DNA from: Megamonas sp. UBA1796
GTDB taxonomy: Bacteria; Bacillota; Negativicutes; Selenomonadales; Selenomonadaceae
DNA: 64,000 bases
Assembly: GCA_002319795.1 (NCBI GenBank)
Contig: DCFU01000052.1
Span: 1,199-65,198 of the forward strand
Direction of reading: 5' to 3'
The notes below the pieces were generated by a model. The model saw only the letters and a list, made by a program, of their open reading frames with translations, was not told the DNA's origin and did no database searches. This document shows positions 14,780 through 23,688 of the stretch, piece by piece (within the stretch, counting starts at the first letter, position 1; every line of letters begins with the position of its first letter). The position numbers and the translations under genes were made by a program.

Positions 14780-17209
14780 GTGGATTTTGGTCAGGGGAAG
14801 GTTGTATCGGTACAACTTGAGGACGAAATGCGGAATTCGTATATTGATTATGCGATGAGTGTTATTGTCGCACGTGCTTTACCGGATGTCCGTGACGGCT
14901 TAAAGCCGGTACATCGCCGTATTCTTTATGCAATGCAGGAAGCGGGTATGACACCGACAAAGCCCTATAAGAAATCGGCGCGTATTGTCGGTGAAGTTCT
15001 TGGTAAGTATCATCCGCATGGTGATACTTCGGTTTATGATGCTATTGTGCGTATGGCTCAGAATTTTTCTATTCGGTATATGCTGGCTGATGGGCATGGT
15101 AATTTTGGTTCCGTGGATGGAGATCCAGCGGCTGCAATGCGTTATACCGAGGTTCGTATGTCGAAGGTTTCTGAGCTTATGTTGCAGGACATCGATAAAG
15201 AAACGGTTGATTTCGTACCGAACTATGATGAATCCTTGAAGGAGCCTTCCGTGCTGCCAGCAAAGTTCCCGCAGCTCCTGGTCAATGGCTCTGGCGGTAT
15301 CGCAGTCGGTATGGCGACAAATATTCCACCGCATAATATGACAGAGGTCATTGACGGCGTACTTATGCTCATTGATAATCCGGATACTACGATTGAGGAG
15401 TTAATGACTGTCATCAAAGGACCAGATTTTCCGACAGGAGCTATGATTCTGGGGACAGAGGGCATTCGGTCGGCATATCTTACAGGCCGTGGTGTAGTAA
15501 AAATGCGTGCGCAGGCGCACATTGAAACGCTGTCGAATGGCAAGCCGCGTATTTTGGTGACAGAGCTTCCATATCAGGTAAATAAAGCGAGACTGGTAGA
15601 AAAAATTGCGGATCTCGTTCGCGACAAATCGATTGAGGGCATTACGGATTTGCGCGATGAATCGGACCGCAACGGCATGCGCGTGGTCATTGATTTGCGC
15701 CGCGATGCGAATGCAGATGTCATTTTAAATCAGCTTTACAAGCATACGCAGCTGCAAGATGGTTTTGGCATCATAATGCTGGCACTTGTCGATGGTAAAC
15801 CGCGTATATTGAATCTAAAAGAGATGCTGTATTATTATGTAAAGCATCAGGAAAATGTAATTACCCGTCGTACGCAGTATGAGCTTTCCAAGGCTCAGGC
15901 ACGTGCGCATATACTTGAGGGTCTGACGATTGCCCTTGATCATCTGGATGCGGTAATAACAGCGATTCGCCAGTCGCGTACCGCAGATATTGCCCGGGAA
16001 GCCCTTATGGAAGGTTTTTCGCTTTCTGAGAAACAGGCGCAGGCTATTCTTGATTTGAGGCTGCAGCGTCTCACCGGACTTGAACGTGAAAAAATAGAGG
16101 AAGAATACCAGGAGATATTGAAAAGTATCGAATGGTTGAAGTCTGTACTTGCCGATAAGGAAAAGATTTTGCAGATCATAAGAGATGAACTGGCAGAGGT
16201 CAAAAGAAAATTTGGTGATGAGCGCCGTACAATCATTACGCGGGATACTTCTGAGATGATTACAGAGGATCTTATAGCGGAAGAGGACGTTGTCATTACA
16301 CTCACGCATAATAATTATATTAAGCGGATCCTTCTTTCTACATATCGCAATCAGAAACGCGGTGGACGGGGTATAGCCGGAATGGGAACGAAGGAAACTG
16401 ATTTTGTGGAGAATCTGCTGATTACCACAACGCATTATACCATCATGTTCTTTACGAATCGTGGCCGTGTATATCATCTTAAAGGATATGATATAGCGGA
16501 GTCTTCACGTCAGGCCAAGGGAACGGCTATCGTAAATCTTCTGCCTTTGGATAGCGGTGAAAAGATTACAGCGATTATTCCGGTCAAGGAGTATAAGCCG
16601 GATCGTTTCCTGTTTATGGCAACGAAAAAAGGCATCGTGAAAAAGACAGGGTTATCGGAATTCAATACCACACGCAAGGGTGGGTTGATCGCAATCAATC
16701 TGGATGACAGTGATGAACTCATCGGCGTAAAATTCACGGATGGCCAGCATCATGTTATTCTTGGTACACGGGATGGTCTTTCGATTGCCTTCGCAGAAAG
16801 CGATGTACGTGATATGGGCCGTATGGCTCGTGGCGTACGCGGTATTAAGCTGCGGGAGATGGATGAGGTCATCGGCATGGATACACTCAAGGATCATGCT
16901 GAGGTCCTTACGGTAACGGAGTGCGGCTATGGCAAGCGTACCGATACTTCAGAGTATCGTATCCAGTCGCGTGGCGGCAAGGGAATCATCAATATGAAGG
17001 TTACGGAAAAAACGGGCATGGTTATCGGCCTGCGTGTTGTGCATCCTGGACAGGAACTGATGCTCATCACAACGGAGGGAATCGTAATCCGTACGAGTGT
17101 TGATCAGATATCTGTTATTAGCCGTAATACACAGGGTGTTACGCTCATGAAGACGGATGACAATGATCGCGTTGCTTCCATGGCGACTATGGATCAAAAA
17201 TCCGAATAA
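14780..17209 (+). CDS. gyrA: DNA gyrase subunit A
   Basis: An 809-residue protein starting at a GTG with GAGGTGA upstream. The breakage-reunion domain is clear (YAMSVIVARALPDVRDGLKPVHRRILY; GKYHPHGDTSVYD in the quinolone region), with the active-site tyrosine in AAMRYTEVRMS. The C-terminal half carries the six-bladed beta-pinwheel with the GyrA box (RGGRGIAG). The serine or threonine usual at the first quinolone-resistance position is serine here (HGDTSVYD, the S following DT). It is monocistronic: terminators lie on both sides. It pairs with GyrB encoded 5 kb upstream. Confidence 0.98.
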   Translation: MDFGQGKVVSVQLEDEMRNSYIDYAMSVIVARALPDVRDGLKPVHRRILYAMQEAGMTPTKPYKKSARIVGEVLGKYHPHGDTSVYDAIVRMAQNFSIRYMLADGHGNFGSVDGDPAAAMRYTEVRMSKVSELMLQDIDKETVDFVPNYDESLKEPSVLPAKFPQLLVNGSGGIAVGMATNIPPHNMTEVIDGVLMLIDNPDTTIEELMTVIKGPDFPTGAMILGTEGIRSAYLTGRGVVKMRAQAHIETLSNGKPRILVTELPYQVNKARLVEKIADLVRDKSIEGITDLRDESDRNGMRVVIDLRRDANADVILNQLYKHTQLQDGFGIIMLALVDGKPRILNLKEMLYYYVKHQENVITRRTQYELSKAQARAHILEGLTIALDHLDAVITAIRQSRTADIAREALMEGFSLSEKQAQAILDLRLQRLTGLEREKIEEEYQEILKSIEWLKSVLADKEKILQIIRDELAEVKRKFGDERRTIITRDTSEMITEDLIAEEDVVITLTHNNYIKRILLSTYRNQKRGGRGIAGMGTKETDFVENLLITTTHYTIMFFTNRGRVYHLKGYDIAESSRQAKGTAIVNLLPLDSGEKITAIIPVKEYKPDRFLFMATKKGIVKKTGLSEFNTTRKGGLIAINLDDSDELIGVKFTDGQHHVILGTRDGLSIAFAESDVRDMGRMARGVRGIKLREMDEVIGMDTLKDHAEVLTVTECGYGKRTDTSEYRIQSRGGKGIINMKVTEKTGMVIGLRVVHPGQELMLITTEGIVIRTSVDQISVISRNTQGVTLMKTDDNDRVASMATMDQKSE

Positions 17210-17226
17210 AGGACTGTTATTTAAAG

Positions 17227-17266
17227 AGCCGGAGATAAAGGAAATAATTTATCTCCGGCTTTTTTT
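17227..17266 (+). terminator. Terminator after gyrA
   Basis: AGCCGGAGATAAA (17227-17239) is an exact reverse complement of TTTATCTCCGGCT (17248-17260), followed by seven T. A classic strong intrinsic terminator. Confidence 0.93.
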
Positions 17267-17317
17267 GATGTTATAATAGTGTGAGAAGCGAACGTATCGA
17301 ACTGTGAGGTGTATAGG

Positions 17318-17539
17318 ATGTTTTTTAATGATATTGGCAAGACCTTGGTTTATATAGGAATCGTATTGGTGGTAATCGGTCTTATCCTTCACTTTGGCGG
17401 CAAGTTTTTGCCGCTCGGCAGGCTGCCCGGGGATTTTAAATGGGAGAGTGGCGGAAATTCAGTGTATTTTCCCATGGGAACCTGTATTGTACTCAGTATT
17501 GTGCTGAGTGTGCTGGCCAACTTATTTTTTCATCGTTGA
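17318..17539 (+). CDS. DUF2905 small membrane protein
   Basis: A 73-residue protein with two hydrophobic segments (TLVYIGIVLVVIGLILHF; GTCIVLSIVLSVLANLFF) and the family's central LPLGRLPGDFKWESGGNSVYFP motif, which identifies DUF2905. The ATG at 17318 has GAGG 8 nt upstream; an upstream GTG would overlap that site. The function is unknown; it is an inner-membrane protein found widely in anaerobic Firmicutes. The IS30 element begins about 70 bp after its stop. Confidence 0.85.
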   Translation: MFFNDIGKTLVYIGIVLVVIGLILHFGGKFLPLGRLPGDFKWESGGNSVYFPMGTCIVLSIVLSVLANLFFHR

Positions 17540-17602
17540 TGTTGGTATCCTGTCGAAGCGCATATATAGTTTTTCTATTGATAAAGTATAATATAAAAAT
17601 AT

Positions 17603-18818
17603 GGTTCATTGTAAAATGAAATTGAACAGCTAGAAAAAAACCATAGCGACTTTTTCCTCAAATGGTAAAATGGAGTTCTCACACAACCATTAACCAACGA
17701 GGAGGCAATCACTATGGACTGCCATAATTATATCACAGCAATACCTGAACGCAAACGCGGTCAGCACTTAGGCCGAGAAGAACGCGGAGCGATCCAGCAA
17801 CTAAAAAAGCAGGGATACTCTCTTCGAGCAATCGCCCGAGAAATTAACTGTTCGCCAAGTACCATCCTGTATGAGTTGCGCCGCGGGACTCCGCTACGTA
17901 AAAGCCATAGAGGGCGTGCGCCAGAGTACAATGCCAAACGAGGCCTTGCAGTATATGAAATGAATCGAATGAAGTGCAGACGGCCACATCATATTATACG
18001 TTGTTCAGAGTTTGTTGCATGGGTGGTTAAACAAATCCGGACGCAAAAGTGGTCTTTAGATGCTTGCGTAGGCTATGCTCGTCGGCATCGTAGCTTCCCA
18101 GCAACTGGGATGGTGTGCACAAAAACCTTATATAACGAAATCATTGCTGGGAATTTACCGCTATCCCTTTTCGAGTTGCCCGAAATCCTCAAGCGAAAGC
18201 ATAGCAAAAAAGGAAACCGTAAGCATAAGCGACTAAAAGGCCGCAGCATTGACGAGCGTCCCGCTATCGTAGATTTACGCACAGAATTCGGCCATTGGGA
18301 AGCTGACACAGTAATCGGGCGCAAGAGTGGCAAAGAAGCGGCTATTTTGACACTGGTTGAGCGTGTTACCAATAATTACTTGGCAATTCGCATCCTAGGC
18401 AAAAACAGTGCGTCCGTCATCCACGCAATGAAAGGGTTACAGGCTGAATATGGCGAGCGATTTAGCTCAGTCTTCAAAAGCATTACAGCCGATAACGGCT
18501 CTGAATTTGAAGACTTTGCCGTAGTCGAGGGTTGGGGATCTTCCATTTACTTTGCCCATCCTTATTCTTCCTGGGAGCGCCCGGTAAACGAACGGCATAA
18601 CGGTTTCTTGCGTCAATATATTCCAAAGGGTGTTTCTATTGAGAGATATACTCCAGAAGATATATTGCGGTTTGCCGATGAATTGAATAGCCGTCCGCGC
18701 AAGCGACTCGGCTACCAGACGCCAGAAGAATTGTTCGACGCTTTTCTCGATAACCTTTATATCGCTTGAGATCACTGGCATTTTACCATAGTGTTCAATT
18801 TGCTATTGCAATTTAGGA
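17603..18818 (+). mobile_element. IS30-family insertion sequence, apparently intact
   Basis: Imperfect terminal inverted repeats (17608-17628 and 18792-18812, sharing AAATTGAACA and the outer ATTG) bracket a full-length IS30 transposase. A perfect 12-bp direct repeat ATATAAAAATAT lies just outside at 17591-17602 and 18819-18830; taken as a target duplication it sets the element at 17603-18818. The AT-rich repeat could be chance, so the outer limits are uncertain by a few bases. It separates the gyrA region from the accessory genes that follow. Confidence 0.82.
17714..18769 (+). CDS. IS30 family transposase
   Basis: The 351-residue protein has the N-terminal helix-turn-helix (GREERGAIQQLKKQGYSLRAIAREINCSPSTILYEL) and a DDE catalytic core: D in GHWEADTVIG, D in ITADNGSEF and E in WERPVNERHNGFLRQ, with FAHPYSSWERPVNERHNG typical of IS30. 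A GAGGAGG ribosome-binding site precedes the ATG. All catalytic residues and both ends of the element are present, so it may be mobile. The C-terminal SRPRKRLGYQTPEELF is also a family hallmark. Confidence 0.95.
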   Translation: MDCHNYITAIPERKRGQHLGREERGAIQQLKKQGYSLRAIAREINCSPSTILYELRRGTPLRKSHRGRAPEYNAKRGLAVYEMNRMKCRRPHHIIRCSEFVAWVVKQIRTQKWSLDACVGYARRHRSFPATGMVCTKTLYNEIIAGNLPLSLFELPEILKRKHSKKGNRKHKRLKGRSIDERPAIVDLRTEFGHWEADTVIGRKSGKEAAILTLVERVTNNYLAIRILGKNSASVIHAMKGLQAEYGERFSSVFKSITADNGSEFEDFAVVEGWGSSIYFAHPYSSWERPVNERHNGFLRQYIPKGVSIERYTPEDILRFADELNSRPRKRLGYQTPEELFDAFLDNLYIA

Positions 18819-18913
18819 ATATAAAAATATTCTGAAATTATTATATTCACTAGGATCGTAATGAAATATCATATTCAAGAATAGATTTTGCCTGTAATAT
18901 GGTTTGGCTTTTT

Positions 18914-18961
18914 AAATAAGCCTTGTAAGCAGATATTGACTGTTTACAAGGCTTATTTTTA
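18914..18961. terminator. Bidirectional hairpin downstream of the IS
   Basis: AAATAAGCCTTGTAA pairs with TTACAAGGCTTATTT around a loop of about 15 nt and is followed by T on the right and preceded by A on the left. The rest of the 365-bp gap between the transposase and the XRE gene (18770-19134) shows no gene. Confidence 0.7.
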
Positions 18962-19134
18962 TTTTGTAAAAATTTCTTTGCAAATCATATTTTAATAGGC
19001 TGAGGCCTTAGATTGGAGTTCAGGCTTTATTGGTCATATTGAAACAAGCAGGTAATCTAAATTAAAAAACAAGCCAGTCTGTTAAATACTGGAAAATCAA
19101 GGGAAAAATTATAAATCGTAGTGAATTCGTAACT

Positions 19135-19467
19135 CTATTTAGGATTTTTAATATGGTATTTATGGATTACATAATCTCTGATTAAATCAATCTCTTGCTG
19201 CAGGGGTCTTGGTAAATCACTATCATCGTTTTTAGTACCATAGGTGGCAATCCCTTCGTTATCAGAAAAAAATTCAGCCAATGATATATGAAGGCCGTTG
19301 CAGATTTTATAAATTGTAATGATTTGAGGATTGCGGCTTTTGCCGTTCACGATACTGTCTAATGTGGATTGAGTCAATCCTGATAAATCAGCCAATTTAT
19401 TGATCGTAATATTGTTTTCTTTGCACAATTCGATAATTCTTGTGGCAATTTTTGCGGTGATATCCAT
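19135..19467 (-). CDS. XRE-family transcriptional regulator
   Basis: The 110-residue protein has an N-terminal HTH_XRE domain (RIIELCKENNITINKLADLSGLTQSTLDSIVNGKSRNPQIITIYKICNGLHISLAEFF) and a short C-terminal tail of ~40 residues. It is divergent from a second XRE gene across a 120-bp gap with paired operator-like sequences, the layout of a phage-like or chromosomal genetic switch. AAGGAGATAC precedes the start on the minus strand. Its targets beyond this gap are not visible. Confidence 0.88.
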   Translation of the reverse strand: MDITAKIATRIIELCKENNITINKLADLSGLTQSTLDSIVNGKSRNPQIITIYKICNGLHISLAEFFSDNEGIATYGTKNDDSDLPRPLQQEIDLIRDYVIHKYHIKNPK

Positions 19468-19524
19468 AATGTATCTCCTTTTTAACGTGCTGTCGTTATT
19501 TTAACATAAATAGCTTTAAAAAGT

Positions 19525-19566
19525 TACCGATATAGCATTGACTTATAAACGACATATCGGTATAAT
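19525..19566 (+). promoter_or_regulatory. Promoter with paired operators between divergent XRE genes
   Basis: TTGACT (19538-19543), a 17-nt spacer and TATAAT (19561-19566) form a near-perfect promoter for the plus-strand XRE gene. A 9-bp inverted repeat TACCGATAT (19525-19533) / ATATCGGTA (19554-19562) brackets the -35 and touches the -10. A second small pair, GTCGTT near 19494 and AACGAC at 19548-19553, is also inverted. One of the two repressors probably binds here. Confidence 0.75.
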
Positions 19567-19587
19567 CAATATAAAGGGGGAATTGAA

Positions 19588-19812
19588 ATGACATTTGGAG
19601 AAAATTTGAAAAATTTTCGGCATGCCAAAAAAATTTCACAAACAAAGCTGTCAGAAAAAACAGGATTTCCACAGACTACAATTAGTGATTGGGAAAATAA
19701 TAAATATTTTCCTGATATTATCGAAGCACAGAAAATAGCAGCGGTTTTAGGGATTAAGATTTCCAGACTTTTAAATGATAAGGACTGCTTCTCAAAAAAT
19801 GAAGCAGCATAA
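19588..19812 (+). CDS. Small XRE-family regulator
   Basis: A 74-residue protein that is essentially one HTH_XRE domain (FGENLKNFRHAKKISQTKLSEKTGFPQTTISDWENNKYFPDIIEAQKIAAVLGIKISRLL). It is driven by the strong promoter just upstream and transcribed away from the larger XRE gene. AAAGGGGG is its ribosome-binding site. Compact, Cro-like size suggests it competes with the divergent regulator for shared operators; this is inference from layout. Confidence 0.85.
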   Translation: MTFGENLKNFRHAKKISQTKLSEKTGFPQTTISDWENNKYFPDIIEAQKIAAVLGIKISRLLNDKDCFSKNEAA

Positions 19813-20048
19813 GGGGGGAGATGCTGTGAATTAAGTCTGCTTATTTACGAAAGTATAATAATAATATTTGCAAAATTCAGCTTTGCATGAATGAAAAAAT
19901 AAATCCTATATGACGTGCACAGTTTGCCTTAAAAATGCATTCTAATAGATAATCAAAACCGACTGCCAAGGAATGATTTGCGTGTGGTAGATATGCTTTA
20001 TTTAAGTATAAAATATATCAATCTAAAAAAGGATATGGAGGAAAAGAA

Positions 20049-21326
20049 ATGCATAGTTTCTCGGGGAAAAGAAAAAAAATGCTGGCTTGTATGGTAGCGG
20101 CCGGTCTCGCAGTCAATCTCGCAGGTGGTATGGCACCTGCCTCTGCGCAAGAAGCAAAAGAGGCCGGTAATGGGGTTGAGACGGGTTCAAAACAATCCGT
20201 AGAAGCGGAAATCATTGATCTTACACAGCGCCTAAATGATCTGGAGTCCCAACTTAAAACCGTCAAGAAGAGTGAAACGGCGACGAAGGAACAGCTAAAG
20301 AAAAATAACAAAAAGGAAAATGTAAAATGGTCTGGTGCTACCAAGAGCGGCTATTGGGCAGATTCTACAGGGTATGCCAAGCTGAAGTCGGAATTCAAGC
20401 TCTATGGAGATGCTGATATCGGTGATGGATACCATGTCAATATGGGACTGAAATTCAAGTCTACGACCTCGGAACCTTCCTGGGTAGAAAAAGCCGGTGC
20501 AGGAAAGAAATCGTCTTCTTATAAATATTCGTCAGAAAAGAATAAAATCAAACTCGAAGCCGCAAATGTGAGCAAGGAATTTAATAAGAACCTTATGCTT
20601 AGAGTGGGTACTATGAAAGCTGAAATTGGTGAAGGTCTCTGGCTTTCGAAGGGAGCTGTCAATGCAGTACTGGCAGAATATTCTGTTACTCCGCGCGATT
20701 GGGTACAGATTTGCTATGGTCGTGATTCGCAGGATTATCTTGTGAACGATATTGCACAGAATACGGACCCTGCTTCACAGACACGTTTACTGAAATTTAT
20801 TGATTATAAGCATAGTTTCAGCAAAGATGCTTTTGCCGGTATCTATTATGGTTCACAGCAGCCAGAAAAGTATATCGGTGTGTATGGTGAAGCACCGCTT
20901 ACCGGAAAATTCTGGGTGGCTGGTGAATATGTCCGCAATATGAATAATGACAAACCAGCTATGAACGGGTATTCTTATGGATATGATTATACAGGTGCTA
21001 AAGCAGGAACGAAGGCGTATGTACTCGATCTTAATTATGGAAAGGCAAAGAAAGCTGGTACATGGGGAGCTACCTTGGAATGGCTTGAAGCTGATCAGAA
21101 TATCTTTATGGACAGCAGTTATACCAGTTTTGATGATTATATTGATTCGTACGGTTACAAAGGCTTTGCCACTATCCTGAGTTATGCGACGAGTAATAAT
21201 TCCAAGTTACAGCTTCTCAGATATTGGGGCTCGAATAATCCGGTCAGCAATAATTTAAAGAGTGGGAAAGCTATGGCATCCCAGAATCTCAGCAGCGTAT
21301 ATGTGAAATTTACAACGAAGTTTTAA
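20049..21326 (+). CDS. Outer-membrane porin
   Basis: The 425-residue protein has a signal peptide (MHSFSGKRKKMLACMVAAGLAVNLAGG...ASAQ, cleavage near residue 34), a 40-residue coiled coil (VEAEIIDLTQRLNDLESQLKTVKK), and a long alternating beta-strand region rich in aromatic residues that ends in the outer-membrane sorting phenylalanine (VKFTTKF). This is a trimeric-porin-like architecture. Porins in Negativicutes usually carry an SLH domain that tethers the outer membrane to the wall; none is visible here. It is monocistronic and followed by the phytase gene. The solute preference is unknown. Confidence 0.82.
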   Translation: MHSFSGKRKKMLACMVAAGLAVNLAGGMAPASAQEAKEAGNGVETGSKQSVEAEIIDLTQRLNDLESQLKTVKKSETATKEQLKKNNKKENVKWSGATKSGYWADSTGYAKLKSEFKLYGDADIGDGYHVNMGLKFKSTTSEPSWVEKAGAGKKSSSYKYSSEKNKIKLEAANVSKEFNKNLMLRVGTMKAEIGEGLWLSKGAVNAVLAEYSVTPRDWVQICYGRDSQDYLVNDIAQNTDPASQTRLLKFIDYKHSFSKDAFAGIYYGSQQPEKYIGVYGEAPLTGKFWVAGEYVRNMNNDKPAMNGYSYGYDYTGAKAGTKAYVLDLNYGKAKKAGTWGATLEWLEADQNIFMDSSYTSFDDYIDSYGYKGFATILSYATSNNSKLQLLRYWGSNNPVSNNLKSGKAMASQNLSSVYVKFTTKF

Positions 21327-21529
21327 GTGCGTTTCATTCGATATAGGCTTACTGGGAACAATAAGCAGTACATTTATAGCAGGAAGCATGGATTCATACA
21401 CACTATTGGCTCACTGGATTTTTTTGTTATTTTGCAGTTTCACATTCTTATTAGCCTAAAAATAATGTTTCAATCTGGCAGGTTCATTGAATTCGTGTTT
21501 TCATAAATCAACATAAAGGAGAAAAAAAT

Positions 21530-23419
21530 ATGTTTAGGTACAAGAAATCTTTGTTGTCCATGGCATTGGCTTTTATGATGGCTATGCAGGCAGCAGCAGT
21601 TGTCTACGCGAAAGATGTCAAACCGGATGAAACGGTTGATTTCAAGGCCCCAAAGCTTGCGCTTAAAGTCGATCGTTATGACAAGGATCAGTTGCCGCGC
21701 AACTTCCGCATGGGCAATGACCTCTTCAAGGGGCTTACGAAGGACGGCGTACTGCCTTCGCGCAAGGGTATGGATCATTTGAATGTTTCGGCCAGCAGTA
21801 CATGCTCTGAGAAAGAGTTCGAAAATGTATTGCTGGCAGTTCCGGTAAATGCAAATAAGGTTTATGATATCGATTTGCGGGCGGAATCGCATGGCTATTT
21901 CGACGGTATGTCGGTAAGTTGGTTTGCCGCGAGCGACTGGGGCAATGATGGTCGTACACAGGACATTATTCTTCATCTTGAAAAAGATCAGCTCAGGGAT
22001 GCTTTTAAACAGCAGCCGATAGAGGTCTATACCTTCGACGACAATACCAATAAGGTAGGTCCACCCATAGAGGTTAATGCTGGTAAGGTACGTACGGAAG
22101 AACAGATGGTCCGGAGCCATGGGGCAAACTATTTCCGTCTCGCTCTGCAGGATCATTTTCGCCCCGATGATCCCGATGTAGACCGTTTTCTCGAGTTCTA
22201 TAAACAGCTGCCGGCAGATGCCTGGCTCCACTATCATTGCTATGCAGGTATGGGGCGTACAACCATTTTCATGGTTATGCACGATATCTTAAAGAATGCC
22301 CAGGAGGTAAGCTTCCAGGATATTATCAAGCGTCAGGCACTTATTGGCATCGTTGATCTCAGTGAAATTCCCGATAGCAAGAAAAACTGGGGACGTAAGG
22401 GTTATATTGAGCGGTACCAGTTCGTCAAGCAGTTTTATAATTATGTAAAGTCAAATCCTGAACTCAAGAAGTCTTACAGCCAGTGGACGAAAGAACATGG
22501 TTATGAATCCTATACGCCGGACTATACGGGATATATCTGGCGCATTGATACGACGAATAAAAATACTCTGCCACGCAACTTCCGTACCTGCCAGTCTGCT
22601 TATCAGCCGATTGACAAGAAATACATAAAATTTTTCCGGGAAAATTACATACCATCCCGTGCAGGACTGGATACACTCAATATTTCCGGCAGTGCCCAGT
22701 GTTCTGTTGGTGAATTCAAAGCTTTGGTAAAAGAACTCAGAACGGTAGCGAAGGGACCAATTTATGATGTCGATCTTCGTCAGGAATCTCATGGATTTTT
22801 TAATAATGATGCTGTGAGCTTTTATGGTTTACGTGACTGGGGCAATGTGGATAAAAAGAGCAGCAATGCGATTCGTAAGGATGAAAATTCCCGTATCAAA
22901 AACGCTTTGAACAAAGAAGTTATCGTTTCTGAACTTACGAAGAAAAAGCTGGCGCAGGAGCCAAAAAGCATCCGTGTACAGCAGGCTATGACAGAGGAAG
23001 AGCTTGCTCAGTCCGAGGGTATCAACTATTATCGTATTACGGCTACAGACCATGTGTGGCCGGCCACTCCGTATGTGGATCAGTTCATCGGTTTTTATAA
23101 GAACCTGCCGGCAGATGCCTGGCTTCACTTCCACTGCGAAGCTGGTGTAGGGCGTACAACGGCTTATATGGTTATGGTGGATATGATGAAGAATCCATCC
23201 CTGTCGTTTGAGGATATACTCCAACGGGAACATATGATTGGCGGAAACTATGTTGCCTATACGGTTAAAAATCCGAAAAAAGATGATTGGAAGGCCGATT
23301 ATTACAATGATAAAGCCAGAATGGTAAAATGGTTTTACAAATATGTTCAGGCAAACCATGCGGATAACTATAAAACAAGCTGGTCGGAGTGGATTGCCGC
23401 GAATGATGTATTGAAATAA
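21530..23419 (+). CDS. Tandem-domain PTP-like inositol polyphosphatase (phytase)
   Basis: A 629-residue secreted protein with a signal peptide ending near VVYA (residue ~27) and two homologous PTP-like phytase domains. Each has the RNFRxxxD/S start (RNFRMGNDLF; RNFRTCQSAY), a general-acid loop (DHFRPDDPDVDRF; DHVWPATPYVDQF) and the P-loop HCYAGMGRTT (domain 1) or HCEAGVGRTT (domain 2). The catalytic cysteine and arginine are intact in both. Family knowledge: tandem PTP-like phytases of Selenomonas and Mitsuokella relatives remove phosphates from phytate stepwise. It probably acts in the periplasm or at the surface. It is flanked by long gaps and ends in a very strong terminator, so it is transcribed alone. 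Confidence 0.95.
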   Translation: MFRYKKSLLSMALAFMMAMQAAAVVYAKDVKPDETVDFKAPKLALKVDRYDKDQLPRNFRMGNDLFKGLTKDGVLPSRKGMDHLNVSASSTCSEKEFENVLLAVPVNANKVYDIDLRAESHGYFDGMSVSWFAASDWGNDGRTQDIILHLEKDQLRDAFKQQPIEVYTFDDNTNKVGPPIEVNAGKVRTEEQMVRSHGANYFRLALQDHFRPDDPDVDRFLEFYKQLPADAWLHYHCYAGMGRTTIFMVMHDILKNAQEVSFQDIIKRQALIGIVDLSEIPDSKKNWGRKGYIERYQFVKQFYNYVKSNPELKKSYSQWTKEHGYESYTPDYTGYIWRIDTTNKNTLPRNFRTCQSAYQPIDKKYIKFFRENYIPSRAGLDTLNISGSAQCSVGEFKALVKELRTVAKGPIYDVDLRQESHGFFNNDAVSFYGLRDWGNVDKKSSNAIRKDENSRIKNALNKEVIVSELTKKKLAQEPKSIRVQQAMTEEELAQSEGINYYRITATDHVWPATPYVDQFIGFYKNLPADAWLHFHCEAGVGRTTAYMVMVDMMKNPSLSFEDILQREHMIGGNYVAYTVKNPKKDDWKADYYNDKARMVKWFYKYVQANHADNYKTSWSEWIAANDVLK

Positions 23420-23483
23420 AAATTTTCTTGTAATTTATTATACTACGGAATACGAATTTACTGTATAGGAAGAGATTATAAAT

Positions 23484-23540
23484 TACGGCAAAGGCTTCTG
23501 CTATTATGAAAAGCAGAAGCCTTTGCCGTATAAAAAAGGT
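23484..23540 (+). terminator. Strong terminator after the phytase gene
   Basis: A 19-bp perfect stem (23484-23502 with 23512-23530; left arm TACGGCAAAGGCTTCTGCT) with a 9-nt loop lies 65 bp after the stop. The downstream side is A-rich rather than T-rich, so it is strongest on the minus strand, but its length makes it a likely transcript end or stabiliser. Confidence 0.7.
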
Positions 23541-23688
23541 TTTATATAAAAGATGGATAAAACAAGCAGGTAAAGCTAGTAAAGGTTTGCCGGGTAAAAA
23601 TAAACAGGAAGGATTCCCATAGTTTTTGTCAAATTAAAAGAAAAAAGGAATGCTTTTAACGAAAACAAAATCGCAGGGAGGTTTTTGC

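Noticed and set aside
15815..16477. 220-codon open frame opposite gyrA
   Set aside because: It is antisense to a conserved part of gyrA with low-complexity composition and no ribosome-binding site; a shadow of the gyrA codon pattern. The same applies to the long frames opposite the Ppx/GppA, phytase and aminotransferase/FAH genes.
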